Positions 1 through 10,000 are shown, counted from the first letter of the stretch. The stretch is 64,000 nucleotides of DNA from Bradyrhizobium betae (GCF_008932115.1 NZ_CP044543.1:4470501-4534500); one strand, 5' to 3'. Numbers and translations: made by a program. Notes: a model not told the origin generated them from the sequence alone.

Positions 1-453
1 TTTGGCCTGATAGGCAAAGCCGCGCTCGCCGTATCCGACCCGCTTGCCATAATCCGACAGGCCGCCGTCGAATGCCTGGTTGGTGTCCGCTATCGCCCTG
101 CCGTAGTCGTGCCGTTGGTTGTGGATATGTGCCCGGTTGAGGAGCGAACTGACGGCTTCGGGGTCGATCCGGATCGCCTCGGTGTAGTCCTTGAAGGCGC
201 GGTCGACGCGATCGGCGTAGCTTGTCCGCGACCAGGAATAGCCGCGCGCATGATACAAGCTGGACAGGTCTTGATCCCTGTAATCTCCGCTTTCAATCGC
301 GCGCGTACAGGCGGCGATGGTCGCAGCAGCGGGGTCTTTCGATCCGTTCAGGCACGCTTGTCGATCGTCGGCTATCGTCGCCCCGCTCGCGGCGGCGGTT
401 GCTGCGAATGCCAAGGCCGCCAGCCAGACCTGCGCGGAAATCCCCGAGCGCAT
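1..453 (-). CDS. TPR-repeat secreted protein, partial
   Basis: The reading frame starts at ATG 453 on the minus strand and stays open to the window edge, so only the first 151 residues are visible. Residues 1-28 form a signal peptide (Arg near the N-terminus, then an Ala-rich hydrophobic stretch). The mature part has tetratricopeptide-type helices, including ACTRAIESGDY, AFKDYTEAIRIDP and YGRAIADTNQAF, with the usual Ala/Asp/Pro spacing. Such proteins are periplasmic or envelope scaffolds; no specific partner can be named. It is the outer gene of a minus-strand pair with the small membrane protein at 482-802. Confidence 0.8.
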   Translation of the reverse strand, partial: MRSGISAQVWLAALAFAATAAASGATIADDRQACLNGSKDPAAATIAACTRAIESGDYRDQDLSSLYHARGYSWSRTSYADRVDRAFKDYTEAIRIDPEAVSSLLNRAHIHNQRHDYGRAIADTNQAFDGGLSDYGKRVGYGERGFAYQAK

Positions 454-481
454 ACCCTGTTCTCCGCGATGCGCCAGTTCG

Positions 482-802
482 CTAACCCGGAGACGGCTTT
501 TCCAGAGCGGCCGCGATCCTCTCCAGCAATGCATTCGTGCGCCTGTTTTCGGCGATCTGCTGTTCGTAGAGATCGACCCAGCTCGTGCCGGATGATGAGC
601 GCCGGCTCGCACGCGCGTACCACAGCCAGATGCCGACCAGCACCAGGAACGGCAACCAGGACACGATCAGGCTGAAAATCCAGGGCGGCGAACTACCGCT
701 TGGCGCGTTGATGAACATAAGCCCAACGAAGAGGGCAGCTACGAGAGCGATCCACATGGCGACAAACAGAAGCCGAACGCGAGGCTTGGTCTTTCCAGTC
801 AC
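482..802 (-). CDS. small two-helix membrane protein
   Basis: A 106-residue protein with two hydrophobic helices (about residues 9-30 and 41-62) separated by a short Ser/Pro-rich loop. A charged cytoplasmic-looking tail follows, ending in an amphipathic helix (WVDLYEQQIAENRRTNALLE). The tail resembles the short coiled-coil ends of many small alphaproteobacterial inner-membrane proteins. It lies 28 bases upstream of the TPR gene on the same strand. I do not recognise a named family. The start ATG at 802 follows a basic N-terminus, as expected for an inner-membrane protein. Confidence 0.65.
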   Translation of the reverse strand: MTGKTKPRVRLLFVAMWIALVAALFVGLMFINAPSGSSPPWIFSLIVSWLPFLVLVGIWLWYARASRRSSSGTSWVDLYEQQIAENRRTNALLERIAAALEKPSPG

Positions 803-1030
803 GGCAGTTCCCTGGGTTGATCTCAGGAGGCATATGCTATCATTGGTTGATTGAGCTTCCTATGGCCTCACGCATGCGGTCGTCGCAACGTGGTTAGCCG
901 TTTCTTTGCGGCGAGTATCCGGCTCGTGACGGCACGCCTGCTGCCGCCTGTCCCTATCGCGAGGGACAGACGCCGCCACCGGAATTCGCTAGTCTGGCCC
1001 GAAGGAAACAAGAATCCAGGGGAGCCACGC

Positions 1031-1356
1031 TTGAGCACCGCGCCGCGTATCGACATAGACCCGGCTGCATTCTGTGCCGATTCCTATCCGACGCTTGCAC
1101 GAATGCGCAAAGAGACGCCGATCGCCTTCGTGCCGCCGCTCGGCTCGACGTTGCTGGTGAGCCGCGACGACATCTCGATCTCCGAGAAGCAGGTCGACAT
1201 GTTCTCCTCGCACCAGCCGGCAGGCCTGATGAACCGGCTCATGGGCCACAATATGATGCGCAAGGACGGCGAGGCGCATCAGGTCGAACGGCGCGCGATG
1301 TTTCCGCTGGTGTCGCCGAAGACGGTCAGGGCGCGCTGGACCGCGCTGTTCCAGCG
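1031..1356 (+). pseudogene. cytochrome P450, 5' fragment (duplicate of 2746-3069)
   Basis: The first ~108 codons of a P450 starting at TTG 1031, nearly identical in protein to the start of the intact P450 at 2746 (STAPRIDIDPAAF, LVSRDDISISEKQ and MNRLMGHNMMRKDGEAHQ in both). The similarity also extends upstream: both have a CGCTAGTCTG block followed by a GAAGGAAACAA leader. The copy stops abruptly at about 1356, where a palindromic repeat begins. It lacks the I-helix, K-helix and haem-cysteine regions and cannot encode a functional P450. The frame continues by chance into the downstream cytochrome. Confidence 0.85.
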
Positions 1357-1357
1357 C

Positions 1358-1445
1358 GTGGGATGGGTAGAGCGCCAGCGAAACCCATCGTCCATCGCCG
1401 AAGACGAAGATGATGGGTTTCGCAAGGGCTCAACCCATCATACGC
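1358..1445. repeat. dispersed palindromic repeat (ATGGGTAGAGCG family)
   Basis: Two imperfect inverted arms, GGATGGGTAGAGCG...GCGAAACCCATC and GATGGGTTTCGC...CTCAACCCATCATAC, about 90 bases in total. This form is typical of repeats scattered in Bradyrhizobium genomes. It sits exactly at the breakpoint of the truncated P450 copy. Confidence 0.7.
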
Positions 1446-1555
1446 GTGCTGCCTCCGGTGGGCGGATCAGCAAGGCGAACCCGGAATTAACCTCCGACGG
1501 CGGACAATGGTGTCGATTTGGCTCATTTCAATTAGGCTTTGGTGTCGAGAGACCT

Positions 1556-2548
1556 ATGGTTCATCTTCCTTTTGTGTTCCGCTTCGTCTGGACCGTGCGT
1601 CTGCTTGCGGCCGTTGTCGTCGGAATAGCCGCGACAGGTGCGGCGCGTGCGCAAGCGCAAGCGATCTCCCCTCCCGTCTGGACAGTGCCGGAAGTCGGCG
1701 CGCTGCCTGATGACGATCGTGGCCGCCTCGTGCGGCGCGGGCGCGACCTGATCACCGCGACTTACGCCCATATCGGGCCGGAGGTGCCGGATACAGCCAA
1801 ACGTTTTGCCGGCAACAATCTCGCCTGCAGCAACTGTCACCTTGAAGCCGGCACGAAGAAATTCGGCCTTCCGCTGTTCGGGCTGGTCGAGCTGTTTCCG
1901 CAGTACAGCGCCCGCCTCGGCGCCGAAATGACGATCGAGGACCGGGTGAACTCGTGCATGTCGCGCAGCATGAACGGCCGCGTACTGCCGTCCGACAGTG
2001 CGGAAATGAAAGCCATGGTGGCCTATATCAGATTTCTGTCCTCGGGGGTTCCAGCCGGCAAGGTCTTGTCGGGGCTCGGCGCAGGCGCGATGCCTGAACT
2101 CGATCGGGCGGCCGATCCGGTTCGCGGCAAAGCGATCTATGCCAATGCTTGTCTCGCCTGTCACAACGCCGACGGCTCCGGAATCCGCCGCAGCCTGCCG
2201 ACTGTCGATCTCGGCTACATGGTGCCGCCGCTGTGGGGGGCGGACAGTTTCAACAATGGCGCCGGCATGGCCCGGCTGATTTCCGCGGCGAACTTCGTAC
2301 ACTTCAACATGCCCCACGGGACGGACTATTTGAATCCGCAGCTCACGGTCGAGCAGGCCTGGGACGTCGCCGCCTACATGATCTCTCAGCCGCGACCGAC
2401 AAAAGCGGGCCTCGACAAGGATTTCCCGGACCTTCGGACCAAGCCCGTCGACGCGCCTTACGGCCCGTACGCCGACGGCTTCGATCAGCAGCAACACATG
2501 TACGGACCGTTCGGTCCGATCCGGGCGGAGTTAGCCAAAAAGCAGTGA
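1556..2548 (+). CDS. dihaem c-type cytochrome, TsdA-like thiosulfate dehydrogenase
   Basis: A 330-residue exported protein. Residues 1-34 form a signal peptide ending ARAQA. There are two haem-binding motifs, CSNCH at about 91-95 and CLACH at about 199-203. Between them is VNSCMSRSMNGR, where Cys134 matches the axial cysteine of TsdA thiosulfate dehydrogenases, which oxidise thiosulfate to tetrathionate in the periplasm. The later blocks PPLWG and SFNNGAGM also fit that family. ATG 1556 is chosen because the signal peptide starts there. An in-frame extension back to 851 only reads through the P450 fragment and a repeat. TsdA versus a related SoxA-like cytochrome cannot be settled from sequence alone. 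Confidence 0.8.
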   Translation: MVHLPFVFRFVWTVRLLAAVVVGIAATGAARAQAQAISPPVWTVPEVGALPDDDRGRLVRRGRDLITATYAHIGPEVPDTAKRFAGNNLACSNCHLEAGTKKFGLPLFGLVELFPQYSARLGAEMTIEDRVNSCMSRSMNGRVLPSDSAEMKAMVAYIRFLSSGVPAGKVLSGLGAGAMPELDRAADPVRGKAIYANACLACHNADGSGIRRSLPTVDLGYMVPPLWGADSFNNGAGMARLISAANFVHFNMPHGTDYLNPQLTVEQAWDVAAYMISQPRPTKAGLDKDFPDLRTKPVDAPYGPYADGFDQQQHMYGPFGPIRAELAKKQ

Positions 2549-2745
2549 GGCGCTGCGCCGGGTAGCGTGCCCAGGTAAATCCATGGATGTCCGCTCGTGG
2601 CACTTCATCGATGGGGTTCACGACGAGCCATCTCATCATGCATCGAGATGGTAGCGCGGTCTGTCCCTGTCCGCCAGCGACAGACTCCCGCACCGGATTT
2701 CGCTAGTCTGCCCTGAAGGAAACAACAACCCCAGGGGAGAGCGCC

Positions 2746-3915
2746 TTGAGCACCGCGCCGCGCATCGACATCGACCCGGCCGCATTCTGGGCCGATCCCT
2801 ATCCGACGCTTGCAAGAATGCGCAGGGAGGCGCCGATCGCGTTCGTGCCGCAGCTCGGCTCGACGCTGCTGGTGAGCCGCGACGACATCTCGATCTCCGA
2901 GAAGCAGATCGACGTGTTCTCCTCGCACCAGCCGGCCGGCCTGATGAACCGGCTGATGGGCCACAACATGATGCGCAAGGACGGCGAGGCGCATCAGGCC
3001 GAGCGCCGCGCGATGTTCCCGACGGTGTCCCCGAAGACGGTGAAGGCGCACTGGACCGCGCTGTTCCAGGCGCATGCCGACCGCATCATCGACGCGATCG
3101 AGCCCGGCACCCGGATCGACTTCATGCGCGACTTCGCGCTGCCGTTCTCCGGCGAATGCCTGAAGTCGATCACCGGTCTCACCAACATCCGATATCAGGA
3201 CATGGATGCGTGGTCGCAAGGCATGATCGAGGGCATCGCCAATTACGGCGGCGATCCCGCCGTCGAGGCGCGCTGCCACGCGGCGACGTCAGGCATCGAT
3301 GCTGCGATCGACGACATCCTGCCGGTGATGCGTGACAAACCCGACCAGAGCATCCTCGGTGTCCTGCTCGCTGCGGGCATGCCGATGGACAGCGTGCGCG
3401 CCAACGTCAAACTCGCGATATCAGGCGGCCAGAACGAGCCGCGCAAGGCGATCGCCGGGACGGTGTGGGCGCTGCTGAGCCATCCCGATCAGCTCGCTCT
3501 CGTGTGCAGCGGCGAGGTCTCCTGGCTGCAGGCGTTCGAGGAGTACGCCCGCTGGATCTCGCCGATCGGGATGTCGCCGCGGCGGATCGCAAAGCCATGG
3601 TCGATCCGCGACGTCTCGTTCGAAACCGACGAGCGCGTGTTCCTGATGTTCGGTTCGGCCAACCGCGACGAGAAGCATTTTGAGCGCGCCGATCAGTTCG
3701 ACGTGCGGCGCGACACCTCCAAGAGCGTCGCCTTCGGCGCCGGCCCGCATTTCTGCGCAGGGGCCTTCGCCTCGCGCGCGATGATCGCCGACGTCGCGCT
3801 GCCGACATTGTTCGCCCGCGCCCCAAACCTGGAGCTCGCTGACGACGAGCCGGTGCGGATCGGCGGCTGGGCGTTCCGCGGCCTGCAGAATTTGCCGGTG
3901 CGGTGGCTGCATTAG
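2746..3915 (+). CDS. cytochrome P450
   Basis: A 389-residue soluble bacterial P450. The haem-binding loop is FGAGPHFCAG with the cysteine near residue 336. The ERR-type region is seen as EEYARWISPI followed by PRR. The I-helix reads GGQNEPRK in place of the common AG(G/A)xET, so acid/alcohol residues are changed and the oxygen-activation site is atypical. The TTG start at 2746 is preceded by CAGGGGAGAG, a good ribosome site. Substrate is unknown. The 5' third has a truncated duplicate upstream at 1031-1356, with the TsdA-like gene between the copies. No ferredoxin gene is adjacent. Confidence 0.85.
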   Translation: MSTAPRIDIDPAAFWADPYPTLARMRREAPIAFVPQLGSTLLVSRDDISISEKQIDVFSSHQPAGLMNRLMGHNMMRKDGEAHQAERRAMFPTVSPKTVKAHWTALFQAHADRIIDAIEPGTRIDFMRDFALPFSGECLKSITGLTNIRYQDMDAWSQGMIEGIANYGGDPAVEARCHAATSGIDAAIDDILPVMRDKPDQSILGVLLAAGMPMDSVRANVKLAISGGQNEPRKAIAGTVWALLSHPDQLALVCSGEVSWLQAFEEYARWISPIGMSPRRIAKPWSIRDVSFETDERVFLMFGSANRDEKHFERADQFDVRRDTSKSVAFGAGPHFCAGAFASRAMIADVALPTLFARAPNLELADDEPVRIGGWAFRGLQNLPVRWLH

Positions 3916-3961
3916 CACGCAAGGCTCTGCGCTCTGGATGAAGCGTGCCTGCCACAAAGTC

Positions 3962-4135
3962 GGTGTCATCGCCCGCGCAGGCGGGCGATCCAGTACGCCG
4001 CGGCAGTCGTGTGACGCATTGACGTCTCTTGGATACTGGATTCCCCGCCTGCCGCCTTCGCTAAAGCTTCGGCGCTCCCAGACCTCAACCTCGGCGAAGC
4101 CTTGGCGTAGCCGGGTCGCGGGGAATGACAGCGAG
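3962..4135. repeat. palindromic intergenic repeat
   Basis: Within the 586-base gap after the P450, the ends GTCATCGCCCGC...GCGATCCAGTA and TACTGGATTCCCCGC...GGGGAATGACAG face each other as inverted arms around a central stretch. No convincing gene is present in 3916-4501; the remainder is plain intergenic sequence. Confidence 0.6.
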
Positions 4136-4501
4136 GGGGTGGAGGGAGCCTCGCCTTACACCAGCTCCAGTTGCCGACCATGCCATCTTGCCCCTGTTTT
4201 GTCCGACGCGTCAACCTGAATTTCGGATAAGTCGTAGGTCATTGATTTCGGGCGCCCGGCTACTGTGCATGGGGTTGTTTTCGCGCTTTTTGGGTCCGGG
4301 GCTGAATCCGCGCGGCCTTCACATCCGCGTGCAGAAAAATTCCATCTTCATTCGCAGGGGTGCTTGAAAGATTAATCATGCGCTCCGCCATGGGCGCAGT
4401 GCCCGCATCGCTATTTTCCCGCGCGTCTCGACACCTCTGCCGGCCCGCACCATCATTCCCGAACAGGAATGATGACGGCCGCACGCGGCCTGGAGTTTGG
4501 A

Positions 4502-5452
4502 ATGCTGCGCCGGAACTTTCTGAAATTGTCCGCTGGATCCGCAGTCGCCGCGGCGTTCGCATCGCGCGCGACCGCGCAGGGCGCCGTGAAGGAAATTCGT
4601 ATCGGCTACCAGAAGACCGGCGTGCTGGTTATCGCGCGCCAGCAGGCGTCCCTGGAAAAACATTTCACGCCGCTGGGCATCGAGGTGAAATGGGTCGAGT
4701 TCTCCTCGGGTCCTCCGATGATGGAGGCGATGAACGTCGGCAGCGTCGACTACGGTTCGGTCGGCGATTCCCCGCCGGTGTTCGCACAGGCCGCGGGTGC
4801 CGCGATCGTGTATGCCGCCGGCCAGCCCATCACCAACGGCCAGGGCATCCTGGTGCCGAAGGATTCGCCGATCCGCGCCATCGCTGACCTGAAGGGCAAG
4901 CGTATCGGCTTCACCAAGGGCTCCAGCGCCCACAACATCGTGGTGCAGACGCTGGAGAAGGCCGGCCTCACCTATGCCGACATCACCCCGGTCTATCTGA
5001 CGCCGCCTGATGCGGGCCCCGCCTTCGCCAATGGCAGCATCGAGGCCTGGGCGATCTGGGATCCCTATTTCGCGATCGGCGAGACCAAGCAAAGCGGGCG
5101 CATCCTGATCAATTCGCGCGAGGTCACCAAGACCAATTCCTTCTACATCGCCAATCGCGATTTCGCCAAGAACCACGGCGCCATCCTGCAGCAGATCGTC
5201 GACGTGACGGCGGCGGCCGGCAAGTGGGCCGAACAGCATCGCGGCGAGGTCGCCAAATCGCTGGCCGCGATCACCGGCGTCCCGCTGGACATCCAGACCG
5301 TCGCGGCCGAACGCGCCAACTTCGTCGTCGGCCCTGTCACCGACGACATCGTCACGACCCAGCAGGGCGTCGCCGACCGCTTCCACAAGCTCGGCCTGAT
5401 CCCGAAGCCGGTCGTCATCCGCGACATCGTCTGGCGCAACCCGGCAGCCTGA
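4502..5452 (+). CDS. sulfonate ABC transporter, substrate-binding protein (SsuA-like 1)
   Basis: A 316-residue periplasmic binding protein. The N-terminus MLRRNFLKLSAGS carries a twin-arginine-like signal. The SsuA/NMT1 fold is indicated by EIRIGYQKTG, VEFSSGPPMMEAMNVG, DSPPVFAQAAGA and AIWDPYF. It should capture aliphatic sulfonates for the SsuBC permease encoded downstream. ATG 4502 is preferred because it places the RR signal at the N-terminus; an in-frame ATG at 4469 would add 11 residues. It is the first gene of the operon and is followed after 38 bases by a paralogue. Confidence 0.85.
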   Translation: MLRRNFLKLSAGSAVAAAFASRATAQGAVKEIRIGYQKTGVLVIARQQASLEKHFTPLGIEVKWVEFSSGPPMMEAMNVGSVDYGSVGDSPPVFAQAAGAAIVYAAGQPITNGQGILVPKDSPIRAIADLKGKRIGFTKGSSAHNIVVQTLEKAGLTYADITPVYLTPPDAGPAFANGSIEAWAIWDPYFAIGETKQSGRILINSREVTKTNSFYIANRDFAKNHGAILQQIVDVTAAAGKWAEQHRGEVAKSLAAITGVPLDIQTVAAERANFVVGPVTDDIVTTQQGVADRFHKLGLIPKPVVIRDIVWRNPAA

Positions 5453-5490
5453 TCGTGCCCACCAGCCTTCCCACGCACAAGGGTTTGAAC

Positions 5491-6453
5491 ATGAGGCGTA
5501 TCATTCAGCGCGTGATCGCAGCCATCGTGCTGTCGATCGGCATCGTCGCCGCCGCGATCGGCACTTCGTACGGCCAGGACAAGCAGGACAAGGTGGTCCG
5601 CATCGGCTACCAGAAATACGGCAAGCTGGTGCTGCTCAAGAGCAAGGGCACGCTGGAGCCGAAGCTCGCCGCCGACGGCTACAAGGTGGTGTGGACCGAA
5701 TTCCCCTCCGGTCCGCCGCTGCTCGAAGCGCTCAATGTCGGCGCGATCGATTTCGGCACCACCGGCGAGGCCCCGCCGATCTTCGCGCAGGCCGCCGGCG
5801 CGCCGATCCAGTATGTCGCCTATGAGCCGCCGGCGCCGAAGGGCGAGGCGATCCTGGTGCCGAAGGACAGCCCGCTGAGATCGGTCGCCGAGCTCAAGGG
5901 CAAGAAGGTCGCGCTGAACAAGGGCTCCAACGTCCATTATCTCCTGGTCAAGGCGCTGGAGAAGGCGGGCGTCAAATACTCCGAGATCGAGCCGGTGTTC
6001 CTCGCGCCCGCCGATGCGCGCGCAGCCTCCGAGCGTGGCGCAGTCGATGCCTGGGTGATCTGGGATCCGTTCCAGGCCGCGGCGGAAGCGGCCACCGGTG
6101 CGCGCACGCTCGCGGACGGCACCGGGATCGTCGCCAACTACCAGTTCTATTTCTTCTCGAAGAAATTCCTCGAAGCCAACCCGAAGATCGTCGATGCCGT
6201 TCTGTCGGAGCTCAGCGCGGTCGACGATTGGGCCAAGGGCGACATCCATGCCGTCGCCGAGCAACTGGCGCCGGCGATCGGTCTTCCCGTCCCGGTGGTC
6301 GAGGTGGCGCTGAAGCGGCAGTCCTACGGCATCAAGCCGATCACCGACGCTGTCATCGCCGACCAGCAGCAGGTTGCGGACGCGTTCTTCGCGCTGAGCC
6401 TCATTCCCAAATCCATCAGGATTTCCGACGTGGCTTGGAAACCCGGTTCGTGA
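5491..6453 (+). CDS. sulfonate ABC transporter, substrate-binding protein (SsuA-like 2)
   Basis: A 320-residue paralogue of the preceding protein, sharing [40 protein letters not shown] and AWVIWDPFQ. It has an ordinary Sec signal peptide (residues about 1-29, ending SYGQD) rather than a twin-arginine one. Two binding proteins feeding one permease suggest different sulfonate ranges. It ends just before ssuD; a GTG overlapping its stop could also start that gene. Confidence 0.85.
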   Translation: MRRIIQRVIAAIVLSIGIVAAAIGTSYGQDKQDKVVRIGYQKYGKLVLLKSKGTLEPKLAADGYKVVWTEFPSGPPLLEALNVGAIDFGTTGEAPPIFAQAAGAPIQYVAYEPPAPKGEAILVPKDSPLRSVAELKGKKVALNKGSNVHYLLVKALEKAGVKYSEIEPVFLAPADARAASERGAVDAWVIWDPFQAAAEAATGARTLADGTGIVANYQFYFFSKKFLEANPKIVDAVLSELSAVDDWAKGDIHAVAEQLAPAIGLPVPVVEVALKRQSYGIKPITDAVIADQQQVADAFFALSLIPKSIRISDVAWKPGS

Positions 6454-6461
6454 GCAAGATT

Positions 6462-7628
6462 ATGAGTAAGCCAAGCAACGCCAACATCCTCTGGTTCCTG
6501 CCGACCCACGGCGACGGTCGCTATCTCGGCACCGGCATCGGCGGCCGCGAGGTCAACTTCAACTATCTGCGCCAGGTCGCGCAGGCGGCCGACCAGCTCG
6601 GCTATTTCGGTGTGCTGCTGCCGACCGGGCGGTCGTGCGAGGATTCCTGGATCGTCGCCTCCTCGGTCGCGCCGTTCACCGAGGGGCTGCGCTATCTCGT
6701 CGCCGTTCGCCCCGGCCTGCAATCGCCGAGCGTCGCCGCGCGCATGACGTCGACGCTCGATCGCATTACGAACGGCCGGCTGCTCGTCAACGTCGTCACC
6801 GGCGGCGATCCCGTCGAGAACAAGGGCGACGGCATCTTCCTCAATCACGACGAGCGTTACGAGGTCACCCGCGAGTTCCTCAACGTCTATAGCGACCTCC
6901 TCGCCGGCAAGGCCGTCAATGTCGAGGGCAAGCACATCCACGTCGAGGGCGGCAAGCTGCTGTTTCACCCGGTGCAGTCGCCGCGTCCGCCGCTCTATTT
7001 CGGCGGCTCGTCGGATGCCGGCATCGACGTCGCGGTCGACACCGTCGACAAATATCTCACCTGGGGCGAGCCGCCGGCTCTGGTGGCCGAGAAGATCGCC
7101 AAGGTGAAGGCGGTCGCCAGCGCGCGCGGCCGCAAGCTCTCCTTCGGCATCCGCCTGCATGTGATCGTCCGCGAGACCAATGACGCGGCCTGGCGGGCCG
7201 CGAACGAGCTGATCAAGCATGTCAGCGACGACACCATCGCGCTGGCGCAGAAGAACTTTGCCCGCATGGATTCGGTCGGCCAGCAGCGCATGGCGCAGCT
7301 TCATGGCGGCAAGCGCGACAAGCTCGAGATCGCGCCGAACCTGTGGGCCGGTGTCGGCCTCGTGCGCGGCGGCGCCGGCACGGCGCTGGTCGGCGACGCC
7401 GAAACCGTCGCGGCCCGCATCAAGGAGTATCAGGATCTCGGTATCGATACCTTCATCATGTCGGGCTACCCGCATCTGGAGGAAGCCTATCGCTTTGCCG
7501 AGCTGGTGTTCCCGCTGCTCTCGCTGGAGCATTCAAGCAACGTGACCAAGCTGCACTTCAATGGCGGTCCCTTTGGTGAAACGGTCGGCCGCGATTTCCG
7601 TCCGCAGCAGCGGGTGTCCGAGTCATGA
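6462..7628 (+). CDS. ssuD: FMNH2-dependent alkanesulfonate monooxygenase
   Basis: A 388-residue flavin-dependent TIM-barrel enzyme of the bacterial luciferase-like family, close to the usual SsuD length of about 380. Typical blocks are [42 protein letters not shown] and [16 protein letters not shown]. It cleaves the C-S bond of alkanesulfonates to an aldehyde plus sulfite in the cytoplasm, using reduced FMN from a partner reductase. ATG 6462 is chosen; GTG 6450 is possible. Its stop overlaps the ssuC start (ATGA). Confidence 0.93.
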   Translation: MSKPSNANILWFLPTHGDGRYLGTGIGGREVNFNYLRQVAQAADQLGYFGVLLPTGRSCEDSWIVASSVAPFTEGLRYLVAVRPGLQSPSVAARMTSTLDRITNGRLLVNVVTGGDPVENKGDGIFLNHDERYEVTREFLNVYSDLLAGKAVNVEGKHIHVEGGKLLFHPVQSPRPPLYFGGSSDAGIDVAVDTVDKYLTWGEPPALVAEKIAKVKAVASARGRKLSFGIRLHVIVRETNDAAWRAANELIKHVSDDTIALAQKNFARMDSVGQQRMAQLHGGKRDKLEIAPNLWAGVGLVRGGAGTALVGDAETVAARIKEYQDLGIDTFIMSGYPHLEEAYRFAELVFPLLSLEHSSNVTKLHFNGGPFGETVGRDFRPQQRVSES

Positions 7629-8431
7629 GCCTGATCGACAGCGTTTCGCTTCCGCGCAGCTTCCGTTTGCCGCGTGTCGACGGCCTGATCCAGTGGATCC
7701 TGCCGCTCGCCATCATCGCGATCTGGCAGGTCGCCAGCGTCACCGGATTCGTGCCGACACGGGTGCTGCCGGCGCCGAGCGACGTCGTGCTCGCGGGCTG
7801 GAAGCTGCTGCTCTCCGGCGAGCTCGTCCGCAACATCTGGGTCTCGTTCTGGCGCGCCTCGATCGGCTTCCTGATCGGCGGCGGCATCGGCTTCGCCTTC
7901 GGTCTGGCGAATGGCCTGTCGCAGCTTTCGGCCAAGCTCACCGATACCACGCTGCAGATGGTGCGCAACGTGCCGCATCTGGCGCTGATCCCGCTGGTCA
8001 TCCTGTGGTTCGGCATCGACGAAAGCGCCAAGCTGTTCCTGGTCGCGCTCGGCGTCTTCTTCCCGATCTACCTCAACACGCTGCACGGCATCCGCACCGT
8101 CGATCCGCAGCTGATCGAGATGGGCCGGATCTACGGCATGACCGACGCCGAGCTGTTCCGCCGCGTGATCTTCCCGGGCGCGCTGCCGTCGATCTTCGTC
8201 GGAATCCGCTTCGCGCTCGGCATCATGTGGCTGACCCTGATCGTCGCCGAGACCATCGCGGCGTCCTCGGGCCTCGGCTACATGGCGATGCAGGCGCGCG
8301 AGTTCATGCTGATCGACGTCGTCGTGCTCTCGATCCTGATCTACGCCCTGCTCGGCAAGCTCGCCGACAGCGCCTCCCGCGTGCTGGAGCGGGCGACGCT
8401 CTCCTGGCACCCCGCCTTCCAGAAACGCTGA
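7625..8431 (+). CDS. ssuC: sulfonate ABC transporter permease
   Basis: A 268-residue membrane protein with six predicted helices and the binding-protein-dependent transport signature around [24 protein letters not shown] (the EAA loop that docks the ATPase). Family and order match SsuC, which moves sulfonates across the inner membrane with SsuA and SsuB. It overlaps ssuD by four bases, implying translational coupling. Confidence 0.92.
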   Translation: MSLIDSVSLPRSFRLPRVDGLIQWILPLAIIAIWQVASVTGFVPTRVLPAPSDVVLAGWKLLLSGELVRNIWVSFWRASIGFLIGGGIGFAFGLANGLSQLSAKLTDTTLQMVRNVPHLALIPLVILWFGIDESAKLFLVALGVFFPIYLNTLHGIRTVDPQLIEMGRIYGMTDAELFRRVIFPGALPSIFVGIRFALGIMWLTLIVAETIAASSGLGYMAMQAREFMLIDVVVLSILIYALLGKLADSASRVLERATLSWHPAFQKR

Positions 8432-8451
8432 GCAGAAATACCGGGAATCAC

Positions 8452-9300
8452 ATGCAGACAGCTCTCCGTACCTCCCTCCCTGAGACCGAGCTCGCAAGCC
8501 GCGCCAGTTTCGCACCAGCGGCCCGTGTCGTGCGCGAGGAGCGCCAGGAACGACAAGTGCAGACTAGCGGCCTGCCGCTCAGCATCCGCGGCTTGCGCAA
8601 ATCCTACGGCGACAACGAGGTGCTGCGCGGCATCGACCTGCACATTCCCGCCGGCCAGTTCGTCGCGATCGTGGGCAAGAGCGGTTGCGGCAAGAGCACG
8701 CTGCTGCGCCTGATCGCGGGCCTGGAAAAGATCGACGCCGGCAGCATCAGTTTCGGTGATGCGGCGGTCAAACCCGAGGATATCCGCGTGATGTTCCAGG
8801 AGCCGCGGCTGCTGCCCTGGGCGCCGGTGCTCTCCAATGTCGAGGTCGGTCTCGGCCGCGATCGCTCGTCCAGCGATGCGGACGCCCGCGCCGAGAAGGC
8901 GCTTGCCGAGGTCGGGCTGACCGACAAGCGCGACCAGTGGCCCTCGGTGCTGTCGGGTGGCCAGAAACAGCGCGTCGCGCTTGCCCGCGCGCTGGTGTCC
9001 AATCCGCGCGTGCTGGCCTTCGACGAGCCGCTCGGCGCGCTGGACGCGCTGACCCGGATCTCGATGCAGCGCCTGCTGGAGCGGGTCTGGCGCGACCAGG
9101 GCTTTACCGCGATCCTGGTGACCCACGACGTCGCCGAGGCGGTGGCGCTGGCGGACCGGGTGCTGGTGATCGACGAGGGCCGGATCGCCCACGATGTTAC
9201 GGTTAATTTGGCCCGGCCGCGGGAGCGCGGCTCGGCCGAGCTCGCCGGTCTCGAAGGCTCGATCCTGAGCCACCTTTTGTCGGCGGACGATCGTACCTAA
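8452..9300 (+). CDS. ssuB: sulfonate ABC transporter ATP-binding protein
   Basis: A 282-residue ABC ATPase with Walker [11 protein letters not shown]-loop [10 protein letters not shown], signature LSGGQKQR, Walker B VLAFDEP and switch histidine in LVTHDV. The first ~45 residues are an extra hydrophilic tail before the ABC core. It energises SsuC. It lies 20 bases after ssuC in the same operon. Confidence 0.93.
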   Translation: MQTALRTSLPETELASRASFAPAARVVREERQERQVQTSGLPLSIRGLRKSYGDNEVLRGIDLHIPAGQFVAIVGKSGCGKSTLLRLIAGLEKIDAGSISFGDAAVKPEDIRVMFQEPRLLPWAPVLSNVEVGLGRDRSSSDADARAEKALAEVGLTDKRDQWPSVLSGGQKQRVALARALVSNPRVLAFDEPLGALDALTRISMQRLLERVWRDQGFTAILVTHDVAEAVALADRVLVIDEGRIAHDVTVNLARPRERGSAELAGLEGSILSHLLSADDRT

Positions 9301-9331
9301 ATAGAAGGAACCCCGTTTCGGGGACCATGCC

Positions 9332-9913
9332 ATGAATGTAGTGCCTCGCGATCTCATGACCGAAATTCCCGTCTCGTCCGCCGATTTTCGCGGCGCCATG
9401 CGCCATCTCACCGGCGGGGTCAGCGTCATCACCGCCGGACGGGGCAAGGACATCACCGGCATGACGGTGACCTCGGTGACCTCGCTTTCGGTCGATCCGC
9501 CGACGCTGTTGGTCGGCATCAACCGTGACGCCTCGTCCTTCCCGCTGATCCGGCGTTGCGGCGCCTTCGGCGTCAACATTCTCGCGGCCGACCAGCTCGA
9601 AATCGCCGAACGCTTTGCCGGCAAGGGCGGCCTGAAGGGCGCCGATCGCTTTGCAGGCAGCCAGTGGGTGACGTCGGTCTCGGGCGTTCCGCTGCTGGTC
9701 GGCGCCTTGTCCGCCGTCGATTGCGAGGTCGAGGAGATCGTCGAGCGCCATTCGCACGGCATCGTCATCGGCCGCGTCAGGGACGTCAAAAATTCCACCC
9801 GCCACGCCGCGCTGGCCTATTGGCATGGTCAGTACGTGGCGGTCGACCAGGATGAGGACGCCGCCAGGCTTGCGGACGTCAGCGTTCCCGCGAGCGTACG
9901 ACGCGGCGTTTGA
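9332..9913 (+). CDS. flavin reductase family protein (likely FMNH2 supplier for SsuD)
   Basis: A 193-residue protein of the HpaC/flavin-reductase-like split-barrel family: FRGAMRHLTGGVSVITAG, MTVTSVTSLSVDPPTLLVGIN and FGVNILAADQ are typical. It probably reduces FMN with NAD(P)H for SsuD, because the operon has no classical ssuE and this gene follows ssuB by 31 bases on the same strand. A small hairpin (CCCCG-TTT-CGGGG, 9311-9323) sits directly before the start. ATG 9356 is an alternative start. Confidence 0.85.
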   Translation: MNVVPRDLMTEIPVSSADFRGAMRHLTGGVSVITAGRGKDITGMTVTSVTSLSVDPPTLLVGINRDASSFPLIRRCGAFGVNILAADQLEIAERFAGKGGLKGADRFAGSQWVTSVSGVPLLVGALSAVDCEVEEIVERHSHGIVIGRVRDVKNSTRHAALAYWHGQYVAVDQDEDAARLADVSVPASVRRGV

Positions 9914-10000
9914 TCGCCGCCGCGCAGGCTGGCCTTTTCGGTCTCATCGCTCTAGAAGCGCCCTGAGCCGTCCCACCGGGATGCGCAATGGAGCGGAACG

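Noticed and set aside
851..1555. In-frame N-terminal extension of the TsdA-like cytochrome
   Set aside because: It is a P450 fragment plus a palindromic repeat; a proper signal peptide begins at 1556.
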